Assembly (NCBI GenBank): GCA_965197545.1
Contig: CBDANJ010000007.1
Coordinates: forward strand, 682,001 to 746,000
DNA length: 64,000 nt
Source of the DNA: CATOSP01 sp965197545
Lineage (GTDB): Bacteria > Chloroflexota > Dehalococcoidia > Lucifugimonadales > UBA3495
Reading direction: 5' to 3'
The notes beneath the pieces are model-generated. The model made no database searches. It was not told where the DNA came from and was given only the letters and a program-made list of their open reading frames with translations. Below, piece after piece: positions 1-8,972 of the stretch. The translations under genes and the position numbers were made by a program. Position 1 is the stretch's first letter; each line of letters opens with the position of its first letter.

Positions 1-2
1 AC

Positions 3-938
3 ATTCTTCGACGGCTGATGTGGCTGCCTTGCATCCTACTCGTGGTGTCCTTCGTCACCTTTGTGCTTGGCAGGTATGGCCCCGGGGACCCGGTGGAGGT
101 GATTCTCGGCCAGTACAATAACCCCGAGGCCGTTGAACGGATCCGGGAGCAGCGCGGATTGAATGATCCCCTCCTGGTGCAGTACGGCCGGTACATCGGC
201 AAGGTCGTGCGCGGCGACTTCGGCGAAAGCTACAAGTACCGGGGCCGCAGCGTCGGCGGCCTTCTGAAAAAGAAGATGTGGGTCTCGGGCCAGTTGAACG
301 TGGCAGCCCTCATCATCTCTCTGGGACTGGGAATCCCAATCGGCCTTTACGCCGCCTTAAGACAGGGCACACCCAGGGACGTGATCGCCGTGGCGTTCAC
401 GCTTCTTGGCCAGTCCTTCCCCGTGTTCCTGACCGCGCCTGGCCTGCTACTATTGTTTGCCCTTAAATTGGACGTGTTGCCGACCCACGGTTGGGGAGGG
501 TTTTTCGATGCGAGAATCATCCTGCCCGCCATGGTAATGGGTATCCCCGGTGTGGCGATGATCACCAGGTTGACCCGCGCCAGCACCCTTGAGGTGATCT
601 CCCAGGACTACGTGCGCACCGCCAGGGCGAAGGGGTTGCCCGAGAGCGTCGTCCACCGGCGCCACATTCTGCGCAATTCCATGATCCCGGTGGTCACCCT
701 ACTGGGCTTCTCGGTGGCCGGCCTGGCCACCACTTCGTTCATCGTTGAAAGGTTCTTCGGGATACCTGGCGTTGGCAATCTCTTCATCGAATCGATTTTC
801 GCGCGGGACCTGCCGGTCATAAGCGGGTTCGTCCTCATCGGCACGACCATGTTCGTGATGGCAAACTTGCTGGTCGACCTGATCTATCCATTCATGGACC
901 CGCGGATTCGGCTTACAGGCGGCCAAATTGCGGAATGA
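3..938 (+). CDS. ABC transporter permease, DppB/OppB type (5' end cut by window edge)
   Basis: Inner-membrane subunit of a peptide/nickel/opine-class ABC importer. The frame is open from base 3 with no stop before the first ATG at 18, and the residues ahead of that ATG (ILRRL) match the usual YILRRLL start of DppB proteins, so the true start lies left of the window. About six hydrophobic segments are visible. The cytoplasmic EAA loop that docks on the ATPase is seen as DYVRTARAKGL near residues 195-205, followed by RNSMIPVVTLLG. The gene overlaps the next permease by 11 bp, so the two are co-translated. The binding protein and ATPases are not in view. The substrate cannot be told from the permease. 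Confidence 0.9.
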   Translation: MLRRLMWLPCILLVVSFVTFVLGRYGPGDPVEVILGQYNNPEAVERIREQRGLNDPLLVQYGRYIGKVVRGDFGESYKYRGRSVGGLLKKKMWVSGQLNVAALIISLGLGIPIGLYAALRQGTPRDVIAVAFTLLGQSFPVFLTAPGLLLLFALKLDVLPTHGWGGFFDARIILPAMVMGIPGVAMITRLTRASTLEVISQDYVRTARAKGLPESVVHRRHILRNSMIPVVTLLGFSVAGLATTSFIVERFFGIPGVGNLFIESIFARDLPVISGFVLIGTTMFVMANLLVDLIYPFMDPRIRLTGGQIAE

Positions 939-1890
939 AGTCCAGCCCTTGCCCAGTGTCCCAAGACAGCCCAGCGGAAGCTACTGGGCAATCTCCCTCC
1001 GCCGTTTGTTCCGCAACAGGGTGGCCGTAGCATGCCTGGCAGTGGTCTTGCTGCTCTACGGCTCTGGGTCGCTGGCGTCACTGGTCACCTTCTACGGGTA
1101 CGACGACCAGGACCTAAGCGTTGCCAAGCAGGGCCCCAGCATCCAGCACCCCTTTGGTACGGACCGGTTGGGCCGAGATGTCATGACCCGCATCATATTC
1201 GGCCTGCGCACCACGGTAATCATTACCGTCATAACCCTGGTGACCGGCAGCCTGGCCCTGGGTATCACCCTGGGGTTGCTGGCTGGGTATTTCGGACGGT
1301 GGCTCGACACGGTAATCATGCGCACCGGGGAGGTGACCACGGCGTTCCCCGACATTTTCCTGATCCTGATCATCATCTCCTTGGTGAAACCCCCGGTCAC
1401 CGACTGGGTGCGGGGAATAGAGGACTCTCTAGGTATCGAAATATTGCGGTTGGGTGTCGTGGACTACCTGGTATTGGCGTTGGCCTTGGCTATATTTTCG
1501 TGGTTTGGGATGGCCCGTTTGGTGCGCGGTCAGGTGCTGGCGGCGCGGGAGAACCAGTACGTGGAAGCGGCGCGGTCGGTGGGATGCACCACCCCAACCA
1601 TATTGCTTCGTCATGTCTTGCCCAATGTCATGGGGCCGGTCATAGTTGTCGTGTCGGCGGGGCTGGGGAGCGTGGCCGGGGCCGAGGTATTGCTTAGTTT
1701 CCTCGGGATAGGTATCCAACCGCCAACGCCCAGCCTAGGACTCATGATGTTCGAGCACGGCAGCATTTCCGAACTGAGGTCCAACCCTCACCTGTTGCTC
1801 TTCCCAGCGGGAACGCTGACCGTGCTGCTATTTGCCTTCAACCTGCTGGGAGACGGAGTGAACGACGCGTTCAATCCCAGGGCGAGGTAG
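928..1890 (+). CDS. ABC transporter permease, DppC/OppC type
   Basis: Second inner-membrane permease of the same importer, 320 residues, starting at TTG 928 inside the end of the upstream permease. A short cytoplasmic N-terminus precedes the first membrane helix (about residues 32-55). The DppC signature HPFGTDRLGRDV is at 74-85, and the EAA loop ENQYVEAARSVG followed by LRHVLPNV is at about 208-233. The gene ends one base before the convergent metallopeptidase gene. No ATPase gene follows, so the rest of the system must lie upstream or elsewhere. Confidence 0.92.
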   Translation: MRNEVQPLPSVPRQPSGSYWAISLRRLFRNRVAVACLAVVLLLYGSGSLASLVTFYGYDDQDLSVAKQGPSIQHPFGTDRLGRDVMTRIIFGLRTTVIITVITLVTGSLALGITLGLLAGYFGRWLDTVIMRTGEVTTAFPDIFLILIIISLVKPPVTDWVRGIEDSLGIEILRLGVVDYLVLALALAIFSWFGMARLVRGQVLAARENQYVEAARSVGCTTPTILLRHVLPNVMGPVIVVVSAGLGSVAGAEVLLSFLGIGIQPPTPSLGLMMFEHGSISELRSNPHLLLFPAGTLTVLLFAFNLLGDGVNDAFNPRAR

Positions 1891-1891
1891 A

Positions 1892-3403
1892 CTAGGGTCC
1901 TATACTCCCCGGTCCGCCTCTCCGCCCTATACTCCCCGGTCCGCCTCTCCGCCTGCCTCGGACCATCCCGTAGCAGAGCCCGGCCAATGGACCAACCATG
2001 AGGGCGGCCATCGCCAGGTCCGCGAAACCGGTCTTCCCCTGTGCCGCTCCGCAGCCAGTTGCGGTACTATCGGTGGCTTGTCCAACCGGACCTGCGCCGG
2101 ATGCGGGTCCCAAAACACCCGCCGGAGACGGAGTGGGCTTCGGCGCAGAGTCAGGAGCCGGCCCGGCGCTGGAGGCGGTTGAGCCGTCCTGGGGTTGGCG
2201 GCCCGGCGCGCTATTGCCGAGAGGAGCAAGCGGGGTCAATGTCGGTGTGGGGACGGACGCCACCGTAGGCTCCGGGGTAGGCAGCGGTTGAAGGCCGATG
2301 GATTCCCGCCACTTGGCGTCCAAGCCGCGCTGGTCCAACTCATAGACCTGTTGTAGGGCCTTGTCGATGTCCCGTGTCTCCTTCAGCGCGGCCATCAGTT
2401 CCGCCATCTTCTCGTTCCCATACTGGTTGATAAGGTGATGGACCACCGAGGAAGACTGTCCGTAAGCGATGATTATGTCCCTGGGAGTCCCGCCGAATTT
2501 CTCCAAGAACCACAGGGGCCTGATGCTTCCGCTGGCGATCCCCTGCTGCAATGCCGACTCGTACTCCCGTTCCTTGCCCGTGTTGGCGTACTCCGCCAGA
2601 CCCTCGTTGAGCCACTTCGGCACGTCTTCGTCGATGTGGCCTGTGGCTTCCGCTACGAGCAAGTGGGTGAACTCATGGGATGTCGTTGCTTCTACACCTG
2701 CGTCGAAGTGGACCAGCAATACCCGTTCGTTGGTGAACGCAATCCCCTGGGTGATCAACTGTTCCCGCACCGCCTGGGCGCGGAATGGGACCGCCGCCAC
2801 CATGTCGCGGTAGTCGGTGTAGGTAACGATGGTAAAGGGCTCGGTGATTTCCATCCCCAGCACCGGACTCATCCGGTCTATAGCCCCCTGCGCCGACGCC
2901 AGCACAACCTCGGCTTCCTGGGCGGCGTTTTCCCCGTAGGCGTGGGCCATTATCAAGCCGGAGTTGATCGTGTGCCATTCGAACCGTATGTCAGTGTAGG
3001 TAAACTGCTCCCGGGGAGTGCGCAGGACGTTGTTCCCCTCGTCGCGGATTTCGAAGGAATAGCGGATGATCGTGCCGGGAGGGATCGAGCCCCCTCCCTG
3101 GCCGCTTTTGAGGAAAGCTTCGCCTTCCACCTCGTTGCCTGGCTCGAATTCGGCGACGCGGTAGGCGCTGCCCGGCCTTCCACCAACTATGCGGAACCTC
3201 ACCCGAATTTCGTCGATCTCCTCAGAACTTCGGGCGCTGACGGTGAACCGGATACCGTCTGGAAATTCGCTTACCGCGTTCATTTCAATCACTTCGATAG
3301 TCCCCCGGTTTGCCAGGGCGGAGTGGGCTGGTGAAGCGGCAAAGCAAATGAGCACGATGGTCAGGGCTCCCAGGATGAGGCGCATGGTTCTCCTTCTGTG
3401 CAT
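1892..3403 (-). CDS. Secreted/anchored gluzincin metallopeptidase (peptidase-MA-like)
   Basis: Predicted zinc peptidase of 503 residues. A basic N-terminus and hydrophobic stretch (residues 8-28, ending in AHSA) form a signal peptide. An immunoglobulin-like N-terminal region is followed by the catalytic domain with HEFTH at 243-247 and the third zinc ligand in NEGLAEY (E267), the HExxH...E gluzincin pattern. The last 130 residues are Pro/Thr/Ser-rich (low complexity), then a hydrophobic segment and an Arg-rich tail, which suggests a stalk and a membrane anchor. The C-terminus ends in two copies of a nine-residue repeat. The natural substrate is unknown. M7 is an alternative start. Confidence 0.82.
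   Translation of the reverse strand: MHRRRTMRLILGALTIVLICFAASPAHSALANRGTIEVIEMNAVSEFPDGIRFTVSARSSEEIDEIRVRFRIVGGRPGSAYRVAEFEPGNEVEGEAFLKSGQGGGSIPPGTIIRYSFEIRDEGNNVLRTPREQFTYTDIRFEWHTINSGLIMAHAYGENAAQEAEVVLASAQGAIDRMSPVLGMEITEPFTIVTYTDYRDMVAAVPFRAQAVREQLITQGIAFTNERVLLVHFDAGVEATTSHEFTHLLVAEATGHIDEDVPKWLNEGLAEYANTGKEREYESALQQGIASGSIRPLWFLEKFGGTPRDIIIAYGQSSSVVHHLINQYGNEKMAELMAALKETRDIDKALQQVYELDQRGLDAKWRESIGLQPLPTPEPTVASVPTPTLTPLAPLGNSAPGRQPQDGSTASSAGPAPDSAPKPTPSPAGVLGPASGAGPVGQATDSTATGCGAAQGKTGFADLAMAALMVGPLAGLCYGMVRGRRRGGPGSIGRRGGPGSIGP
1899..1952. repeat. Two-copy 27-bp tandem repeat at the 3' end of the metallopeptidase gene
   Basis: Bases 1899-1925 and 1926-1952 are identical. The unit is 27 bp, so it keeps frame and encodes RRGGPGSIG twice just before the stop codon. 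It looks like a recent slippage duplication. Confidence 0.9.
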
Positions 3404-3562
3404 CAGCTATTCTTGGACCGGAAGGCGCCTTGACTCACAAAATAGCGCCCACTAAAATCGGGCCTGTCGCGCCGGCCAGGGCCAGACTCCTCGCGGGGCC
3501 CGGTCCATTCGCGGCCTAGGTGGCGTCTCCTCGACTCCTAATCCTCCGAGTAAAGACTGAAT

Positions 3563-4318
3563 ATGACAATTCGAGTCGGACGGGTTTCCGGCCTTAGCTA
3601 CGAACCATTTTACATCGACATGGCGCGAAGAGGGGTTCAGGTCGTGGACCTTCCCCCCGGAGGGCTGGCCTCCGCGCTGACCGACGGCGATATCGAGGCT
3701 GGGCCTACCCCGGTCCCTGATTGGTTCCAGCTCGAAGACCGCTTTCACCCCGTGGCCGGGTTTTGTGTGTCCGCTTCCAGCAGGGCGGGCAGCAGCCTCC
3801 TGTATTCCCAGAAGCCCATCGAGGAACTTGACGGCGCGGCAATTGGGGCCGCCGGGGAGGATGTTGCTTCAGTGCAACTTCTCCGGGTCTTGCTGGCCCT
3901 GAAGTATGGGCTGACGCCGGGGGAAATCGTGACCCCCAAGGACTCTCCCGACGCCTTGCTGCTCACCGGCAATAATGCCCTCCGGCGGCGGCGCGGGGTC
4001 AGAGGTTTTTCCCACCGGTACGACCTTGGCGCGGAGTGGAACCAGTGGACGGAGTTGCCCTTTGTCTTTTCCCGCTGGATCGCCCGAAATGACCTTGATC
4101 CAAAAGACCTGGCGCTACTGCAAGACACTCTGTACGTGGGCTTGGAAGACGGGGTGGACGGGCTGTACCATCTCTCCGAACCCAGAGACGACCTACTGAT
4201 GTTGGCCAAGGACATAATGGCCCACATCCAAGGAATTCGCTACTTCGTGGGGGTGTCCGAGCAGAAGTCCATCGACCTGTTCCGCGGATATCTCGCTCAG
4301 TTGGACTCGGCCGCGTAA
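3563..4318 (+). CDS. MqnA-like periplasmic-binding-fold protein (menaquinone/futalosine family)
   Basis: 251-residue protein of the MqnA/MqnD superfamily; MqnA itself is the chorismate dehydratase that opens the futalosine route to menaquinone. Family features include the N-terminal RVGRVSGLSYEPFY, an EELDGAAIGAAGEDVAS segment, and the conserved YDLGAEW...TELPFVFSRW block near residues 155-175. Some positions differ from classical MqnA: the usual SYLN motif reads SGLS, and the usual GD before the alanine is NN. It may therefore be a diverged paralogue rather than the pathway enzyme. The stop codon abuts the TTG start of the MetF-like gene. A ubiD/A/X/E set for late menaquinone steps lies at 31-36 kb. 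Confidence 0.6.
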   Translation: MTIRVGRVSGLSYEPFYIDMARRGVQVVDLPPGGLASALTDGDIEAGPTPVPDWFQLEDRFHPVAGFCVSASSRAGSSLLYSQKPIEELDGAAIGAAGEDVASVQLLRVLLALKYGLTPGEIVTPKDSPDALLLTGNNALRRRRGVRGFSHRYDLGAEWNQWTELPFVFSRWIARNDLDPKDLALLQDTLYVGLEDGVDGLYHLSEPRDDLLMLAKDIMAHIQGIRYFVGVSEQKSIDLFRGYLAQLDSAA

Positions 4319-5185
4319 TTGGCCAAGGTAACCGGCCGGAGTTTCGAGACCACAGGCGAGAGTTGCTTCATTTGCGACTTCTCGCCACCGCGCTCGGGTG
4401 ACCCGGCTGCCGTCATCCAGGCCGATATACCCGCGGACTTCATTGCCGTCGCTTATAACCCCGGCAGGGCGGTGCGGACCAACTCCGCCATGCTTGCGGC
4501 CTCCATCAAGTTGCAGACCGGGCGGGAGGTCACGTTCACCCTGGCAACCCGGGACATGAACAAGGTTGCCCTGCAGTCTCTTTTGTTAGGGTCCCAACTA
4601 TTGGGCTTGGAAAATGTCGTCGTGGTTGAGGGGGACCCTTTCACCCGTCGGGACGCGGGAATTGTCCGACACGTCGGGGACTTTACTCCCACCGAGCTTA
4701 TCGCCGCCGCAACGGCCATGAACGAAGGGGTAGACTTCCGTGGAAGCCGCCTGCGCGCTCCCTCAGACTTCTGCGTGGGGGCCTCTCTCGATTTGGAGCG
4801 CGACATAGAGGCGGAAGCCCGCCTCGCCCGGCGCAAGGTGGAAGCCGGGGCTCAGTTTTTCATAACCCAACCTATCTTCAACACAGACCGTGCCCAACGG
4901 TTTCTGGACGTCTATCAGTCCTTGGCCGGGGAAGCGATGGCGGAACCAGTCTTCTACGGATTGCCAATACTGGAACGGGACGGAGTCGTCTTCAGCCATG
5001 TTCCCCAACAGGTGATACAGGACTTGGAACGAGGCAGGGGCGGCATGGAGATCGCTTTAGAGCAACACCAAGCGTACAGGGACGCCGGGTTTCACAACGT
5101 GTACGTGGTGCCGCCCATCCGTCGAGGCGGGGCCAGGAATTACGGCGCGGCGCGTGAATTCTTGGACGCAGTGGGCCGTGTCTAA
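4319..5185 (+). CDS. Methylenetetrahydrofolate reductase family protein (MetF-like)
   Basis: 288-residue TIM-barrel flavoprotein of the MTHFR family, which reduces methylene-THF to methyl-THF. The start is a TTG touching the preceding stop (TAATTG), so translation is coupled. The N-terminal signature appears as CDFSPPRSGDP (residues 19-29). The acidic residue equivalent to the catalytic Glu of E. coli MetF is Asp here. Later blocks QFFITQPIF and VPPIRRGGARNYG fit the barrel strands. It ends just before a strong palindromic terminator. The substrate could be a related pterin rather than THF. Confidence 0.8.
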   Translation: MAKVTGRSFETTGESCFICDFSPPRSGDPAAVIQADIPADFIAVAYNPGRAVRTNSAMLAASIKLQTGREVTFTLATRDMNKVALQSLLLGSQLLGLENVVVVEGDPFTRRDAGIVRHVGDFTPTELIAAATAMNEGVDFRGSRLRAPSDFCVGASLDLERDIEAEARLARRKVEAGAQFFITQPIFNTDRAQRFLDVYQSLAGEAMAEPVFYGLPILERDGVVFSHVPQQVIQDLERGRGGMEIALEQHQAYRDAGFHNVYVVPPIRRGGARNYGAAREFLDAVGRV

Positions 5186-5203
5186 TCCGCGACAGACTCC
5201 GCA

Positions 5204-5244
5204 ACAAAAACGGCCCGCTACAGTCTGTAGCGGGCCGTTTTTGT
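5204..5244. terminator. Bidirectional terminator
   Basis: A near-perfect 41-nt palindrome (arms 5204-5223 and 5225-5244) has a GC-rich core CGGCCCGCTA flanked by an A5 run on the left and a T5 run on the right. It therefore works as a rho-independent terminator for the plus-strand metF-like gene and for the convergent minus-strand TPP gene. Confidence 0.92.
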
Positions 5245-5298
5245 TTCTGGGCCTTGTATCTGGATGGGGACGCATTAGCCCCAGCTTGAGAGGACTGC

Positions 5299-6969
5299 CT
5301 AGCCGCCCCAGGCCCTGGGAGCGATGCCGTCGATGTCCGTCGCCACGTCAACTATGGCGGGCTTGCCCGAGGCGAAGGCCTGTTCCAGCGCGCTTTGGAT
5401 CTCGCCGGGCCGCTCCACACGGATGCCGAAGCAGCCTATTGACTGGGCGATCTTGGAGAAATCGATGTCCAGAAAGTGCCACAGCTCGTCGGGGTTGCCC
5501 GGCTCACCGGCGTAGATGCGCTCGTTGCTGTGCTTCTCCTGGTTCAGGGAGTGGTTGTTGTTGACCACTATGACAGCGTTGATGCCGTAGCGGAGGGCCG
5601 TTTCCATCTCCGACATGTGGTACCAGAACCCGCCGTCCCCGGTGAAGCCGATAACCGGACGGTCTGGCGCCGCGCACTTGGCTCCGAGAGCGCCTGGGAA
5701 GCCCCAACCCAGGGAACCGGCGCACCGGATGAACCCCTGCCCAGGGTCGTTCAGGTCCATCATGGTCCCGGTCCAAATTCCGGAGTGGCCTGTATCGGAG
5801 ACCACAATCGCGTCCGACGGCAGGTAATCCGTCAGCTCTTTGCACAGCCGCTCCGGGCGGATGGGAACGGCGTCCGAGTTGGCTAGTGGCGCGACCTCGT
5901 CCCTCCACTCACTGACCAATTGCTGGGCGCGTCCCACCCAGTCGCTCCTCGGGCCTATGGGCTCCATGACTTCCATCAACTTTCGCATCGAGGCCCTGGC
6001 GTCTCCCTGGAGTGTCGCCTCAGCGGGGTAGGAACGGCCAAGTTCCGAGGCGTCGATGTCGATCTGCACCACCGGGGTACCAGGGGCTGGCACGGTCCAT
6101 TCGTTAGTTACCTGGCTGCCCGTGTGGCTGCCGATGTAGACAACCAGGTCGGCTTCGGAGACGATCCGATTGGCGCACCACCGCGAGTAAGAACCGACAA
6201 CCCCAACCGACAGGCCGTGGTCGTCCGGAATCGCCCCTTTAGCATTCAGGGAGGTTGCCACGGGGATTTGCATCATCTCGGCCAGTTGGACGAGTTCCTG
6301 TTGGGCCTGGGAGGTCGTGACGCCGCCTCCAGCCACGATTACCGGACGCTGCGCCGAGGTAATTACCCGCGCTGCCTCTCTGACCTTTTCCATTTCCGGT
6401 TCCGGCCGGTACCCCGGGTACTCCTTGTAGGCCTCCTCCACCAAGACGTCGAAATCGGCCTCTCCGTCGGTGATCGTGTTGCCGGACGTGCCTTCCAGGT
6501 CCAGGTGTACCGGCCCGGGAGAACCGGTCATGGCCTCGCGGAAGCCCTGCCGCAGTAGGAACTGGAACTGTTCAGGGGAGTCCACCGGCACGCTGTACTT
6601 GGTCACGGGGTCGAAGGGCGGGAAGTGATCGATCTCCTGGTAGGCGTTGCGAAACAGCCCCATGCGGGGACGACGCCCGGTCAAGGCGACCACGGGTGAA
6701 CGGGCGAGGAACGCGTCCTGCAGACCCGCCGCCAGGTTGGCCGCGCCCACCGATTGGGCCATGCAGACGCCGATTCCACGGGAGGCCCGTGCGTAGCCAT
6801 CGGCCATGTAAGCCGCGGCCTTTTCGCCGTGGGTCAGTATCCGCTTGATACCCAGCTTCTCCATCTCCACCATGGCGCGTTGCGCAATGACGGGTACGAA
6901 GAAGGCGTGGGTAATTCCGTAGCCGTGCATCGTTTCCGCCAGGAAACGGCCGCCTGTCATTCTCGGCAT
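5299..6969 (-). CDS. Thiamine-pyrophosphate enzyme, acetolactate-synthase-like
   Basis: 556-residue member of the ALS/benzoylformate decarboxylase/oxalyl-CoA decarboxylase family. The start at 6969 is preceded by a strong GGAGGT site; a longer in-frame extension exists but lacks one. The catalytic Glu is in THGEKAA (E48). The TPP/Mg motif starts GDGGF at 444 and closes with VVNNN near 470. The central domain carries the usual Rossmann-like section (PVIVAGGGV). It heads the promoter-distal end of a minus-strand run with a CMD protein, an SDR and a Zn-ribbon protein. The substrate is not predictable: acetolactate synthase proper usually sits with ilvN/ilvC, which are absent. Confidence 0.88.
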   Translation of the reverse strand: MPRMTGGRFLAETMHGYGITHAFFVPVIAQRAMVEMEKLGIKRILTHGEKAAAYMADGYARASRGIGVCMAQSVGAANLAAGLQDAFLARSPVVALTGRRPRMGLFRNAYQEIDHFPPFDPVTKYSVPVDSPEQFQFLLRQGFREAMTGSPGPVHLDLEGTSGNTITDGEADFDVLVEEAYKEYPGYRPEPEMEKVREAARVITSAQRPVIVAGGGVTTSQAQQELVQLAEMMQIPVATSLNAKGAIPDDHGLSVGVVGSYSRWCANRIVSEADLVVYIGSHTGSQVTNEWTVPAPGTPVVQIDIDASELGRSYPAEATLQGDARASMRKLMEVMEPIGPRSDWVGRAQQLVSEWRDEVAPLANSDAVPIRPERLCKELTDYLPSDAIVVSDTGHSGIWTGTMMDLNDPGQGFIRCAGSLGWGFPGALGAKCAAPDRPVIGFTGDGGFWYHMSEMETALRYGINAVIVVNNNHSLNQEKHSNERIYAGEPGNPDELWHFLDIDFSKIAQSIGCFGIRVERPGEIQSALEQAFASGKPAIVDVATDIDGIAPRAWGG

Positions 6970-7089
6970 GACATACCTCCAGGAGTTAGATTCACGGTTT
7001 TGGCGCGGGACTAGAAATGACCAATCCGAGCACAACATCGTGCCCGGACGGTCTTTTCGCGCTTTGGGCGAGGTCCGAAGCCGGGTGGG

Positions 7090-7398
7090 TTAGCGGTCGT
7101 TGAATACCTGCTGCGCAATGGGCGCGGCATTGGCGGCGCAGGGCCATCCGGCGTAGAAGGCTACGTGGGTGATAAGCTCGCCGATCTCGTCCTTGGTGAG
7201 GCCGTTGTCGAGAGCCCTGTTGATGTGGCCGGGAAGCTGGCCGGTGCGGTAAAGGGCGGTCAACATTGCGACGGTGATGAGGCTCCGGTCTCGCTTGGAC
7301 AGGCCGGGGCGCTCCCAAACGTCTCCAAACAGCACGTTGGCGGTCAACTCGGCTAGCTGAGGGGCAACTTCCTGCATTGCGGTGCGGGGTGTAGTCAT
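7090..7398 (-). CDS. Carboxymuconolactone decarboxylase (CMD) family protein
   Basis: 102-residue all-helical protein close in length and motif to PcaC-type CMD proteins. The segment GLTKDEIGELITHVAFYAGWP is the conserved family block. The AhpD-type CxxC motif is absent, so a thiol-peroxidase partner role is unlikely. It lies in the minus-strand catabolic run between an SDR and a TPP enzyme, consistent with degradation of a cyclic or aromatic compound, though the exact lactone is unknown. Confidence 0.88.
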   Translation of the reverse strand: MTTPRTAMQEVAPQLAELTANVLFGDVWERPGLSKRDRSLITVAMLTALYRTGQLPGHINRALDNGLTKDEIGELITHVAFYAGWPCAANAAPIAQQVFNDR

Positions 7399-7489
7399 GT
7401 CATCTCCTTACCGTATCGTTTTAGGCTTCCGTGGGCATCGGCGAGAATCCAGCCGTGACCAACGGCAAGAGTATCGCCGAGCCCGAGTC

Positions 7490-8278
7490 CTAAACAGTGG
7501 TGGTTGTGGGTCCCCAGGTCTGGCCGAACTCGGCCCGGGCCACCCGTTCTCCCGTGAGCATCCCAGCGGATTGACCGGCCAACCAAACGGCGGAAGGAAC
7601 GATCTCCCCCGGCTGGACCATGGGGATGTGGGCCGTTCCGGGCCAATCGCCGTTGCGGTTCATCCAGGTGTCGACCCGGCCCGGCTCCAGCACGTTTACG
7701 GCAATGTCGTGTGGACGGACCTCCTCGGCCAGGCTGAAGAAGGCGCGCTCCAGCGCGGCCTTGGTTGCAGAGTAAACAACCCTGCCTGGGCGGTAAGCCC
7801 GCGCCGATCCCGAGGTCACGCAGAATATAGAACCCCCGTTGCCCGCCTGGATCATGGGACCGAGGGCGTACTTGCACAGGAGCAAAGGCCCGCGCAAGTT
7901 GACCGCCAGGCAGCGGTCGAGCAGATCTACGTCCAAATCTGGTATGGGAGACTCGCAATCGATGCCCGCATTGGCGGCAACAATGTCTACCCTGCCGAAA
8001 TGCTGAAGTGTGGTTTCGACCAGCGACTCTATTTGCTCCGCATGGGTAATGTCGCAAGCGACCGGGAGCGCGCTGCCTCCCTGTTCGCTGATCCGCGAGG
8101 CGGTCTCGACAATGGTCCCGCTGGCGTACTTCTCGAAGGTGGAGCCCGAGGATGTGTCCACCTCGGTCCGGGCAGTCACCACAACCTTCGCCCCGTGAGC
8201 GGCCAGTCCCAGGGAGATGGCCCTGCCGATTCCCCGGCTACCGCCGGTGACGATGGCCACTTTGCCGTCCAGCCTCAT
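7490..8278 (-). CDS. Short-chain dehydrogenase/reductase (SDR)
   Basis: 262-residue classical SDR. The cofactor motif TGGSRGIG is at 11-18, AANAGI at 101-106, and the catalytic pair Y169 and K173 in YSATK. A Ser/Thr-rich insertion (about residues 40-56) lies between the second strand and helix. The family reduces or oxidises hydroxyl/keto groups with NAD(P)(H). It is in the same direction as the CMD, TPP and Zn-ribbon genes, so it probably belongs to the same catabolic operon. The substrate is unknown. Confidence 0.9.
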   Translation of the reverse strand: MRLDGKVAIVTGGSRGIGRAISLGLAAHGAKVVVTARTEVDTSSGSTFEKYASGTIVETASRISEQGGSALPVACDITHAEQIESLVETTLQHFGRVDIVAANAGIDCESPIPDLDVDLLDRCLAVNLRGPLLLCKYALGPMIQAGNGGSIFCVTSGSARAYRPGRVVYSATKAALERAFFSLAEEVRPHDIAVNVLEPGRVDTWMNRNGDWPGTAHIPMVQPGEIVPSAVWLAGQSAGMLTGERVARAEFGQTWGPTTTTV

Positions 8279-8345
8279 CGGTTATTCGTCATCTTATTCA
8301 AATCGGCGTTGGGCCGCCGGTCGAAGTAGCTAGGGAGGCTTGTGA

Positions 8346-8771
8346 TTAGGCGGGGCGGAACTTGGGGAGAGAGATAGTGTCGTTCAGGTCGTCGAATACC
8401 ACCTGCAACGCCATGCCAATCTTTATGACCGAGGGATCGGGTTCCACTTCCACGATGTTAGTGGGCATGCGGGCGCCGCCTTCCAACTCGACCATTGCCA
8501 CCACGTAGGGCGCCCGGTCGCGGAATGCGGGGACCGGCCCCCGGTGAACAATGGCGAAGGCGTGCAGCGTTCCCTGGCCGCTGCTCTGGACCCAGTCGGT
8601 ATCTCTTGAGAAGCAACCGGGGCAGATGTCCCTGGGATAGAAATAGGTGCTGTCGCAAGCCCGGCAGTGCCGCAGCCAAAGCTCGTGCTCCTTGCATTTC
8701 TCCCAGTAGAAATCCGACTCCGGCTGGGGTACCGGTGGTGTGATCGGGGGAAGCTCTGCTGGCTGGGTCAT
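8346..8771 (-). CDS. Zn-ribbon/OB-fold (DUF35-type) protein
   Basis: 141-residue acyl-CoA-binding accessory protein. The rubredoxin-like zinc ribbon uses C36, C39, C50 and C53 (CRAC...CPGC), followed by an OB-fold (residues 60-135) with the typical GTLHAFAIVHRG strand. Relatives are usually encoded beside a thiolase or hydratase and bind CoA thioesters with it. No such partner is adjacent here, only an SDR, a CMD protein and a TPP enzyme downstream. It is the first gene of the minus-strand run. Confidence 0.88.
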   Translation of the reverse strand: MTQPAELPPITPPVPQPESDFYWEKCKEHELWLRHCRACDSTYFYPRDICPGCFSRDTDWVQSSGQGTLHAFAIVHRGPVPAFRDRAPYVVAMVELEGGARMPTNIVEVEPDPSVIKIGMALQVVFDDLNDTISLPKFRPA

Positions 8772-8972
8772 CTGCCGCTCCTGTAACGAGACTGTGCCGC
8801 GATGCCCCTAGAGAATAAGGAGAATTGATGCCATCGTCAAGTTTGTTTGGGACGCCGCGGCCCCGTCCTCCGGCCCCTCTCCGGTTGCCTGAACCGGGTG
8901 CGTGCGGTATGTTGAGTCGCGGCAGTCCGAGCTAATGGCCGGACGGCCCTAAATGGATTATGAAGGTGGACC

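Noticed and set aside
2435..3334. 299-residue plus-strand frame inside the metallopeptidase gene
   Set aside because: It is the antisense shadow of a gene with clear signal peptide and HExxH motif.
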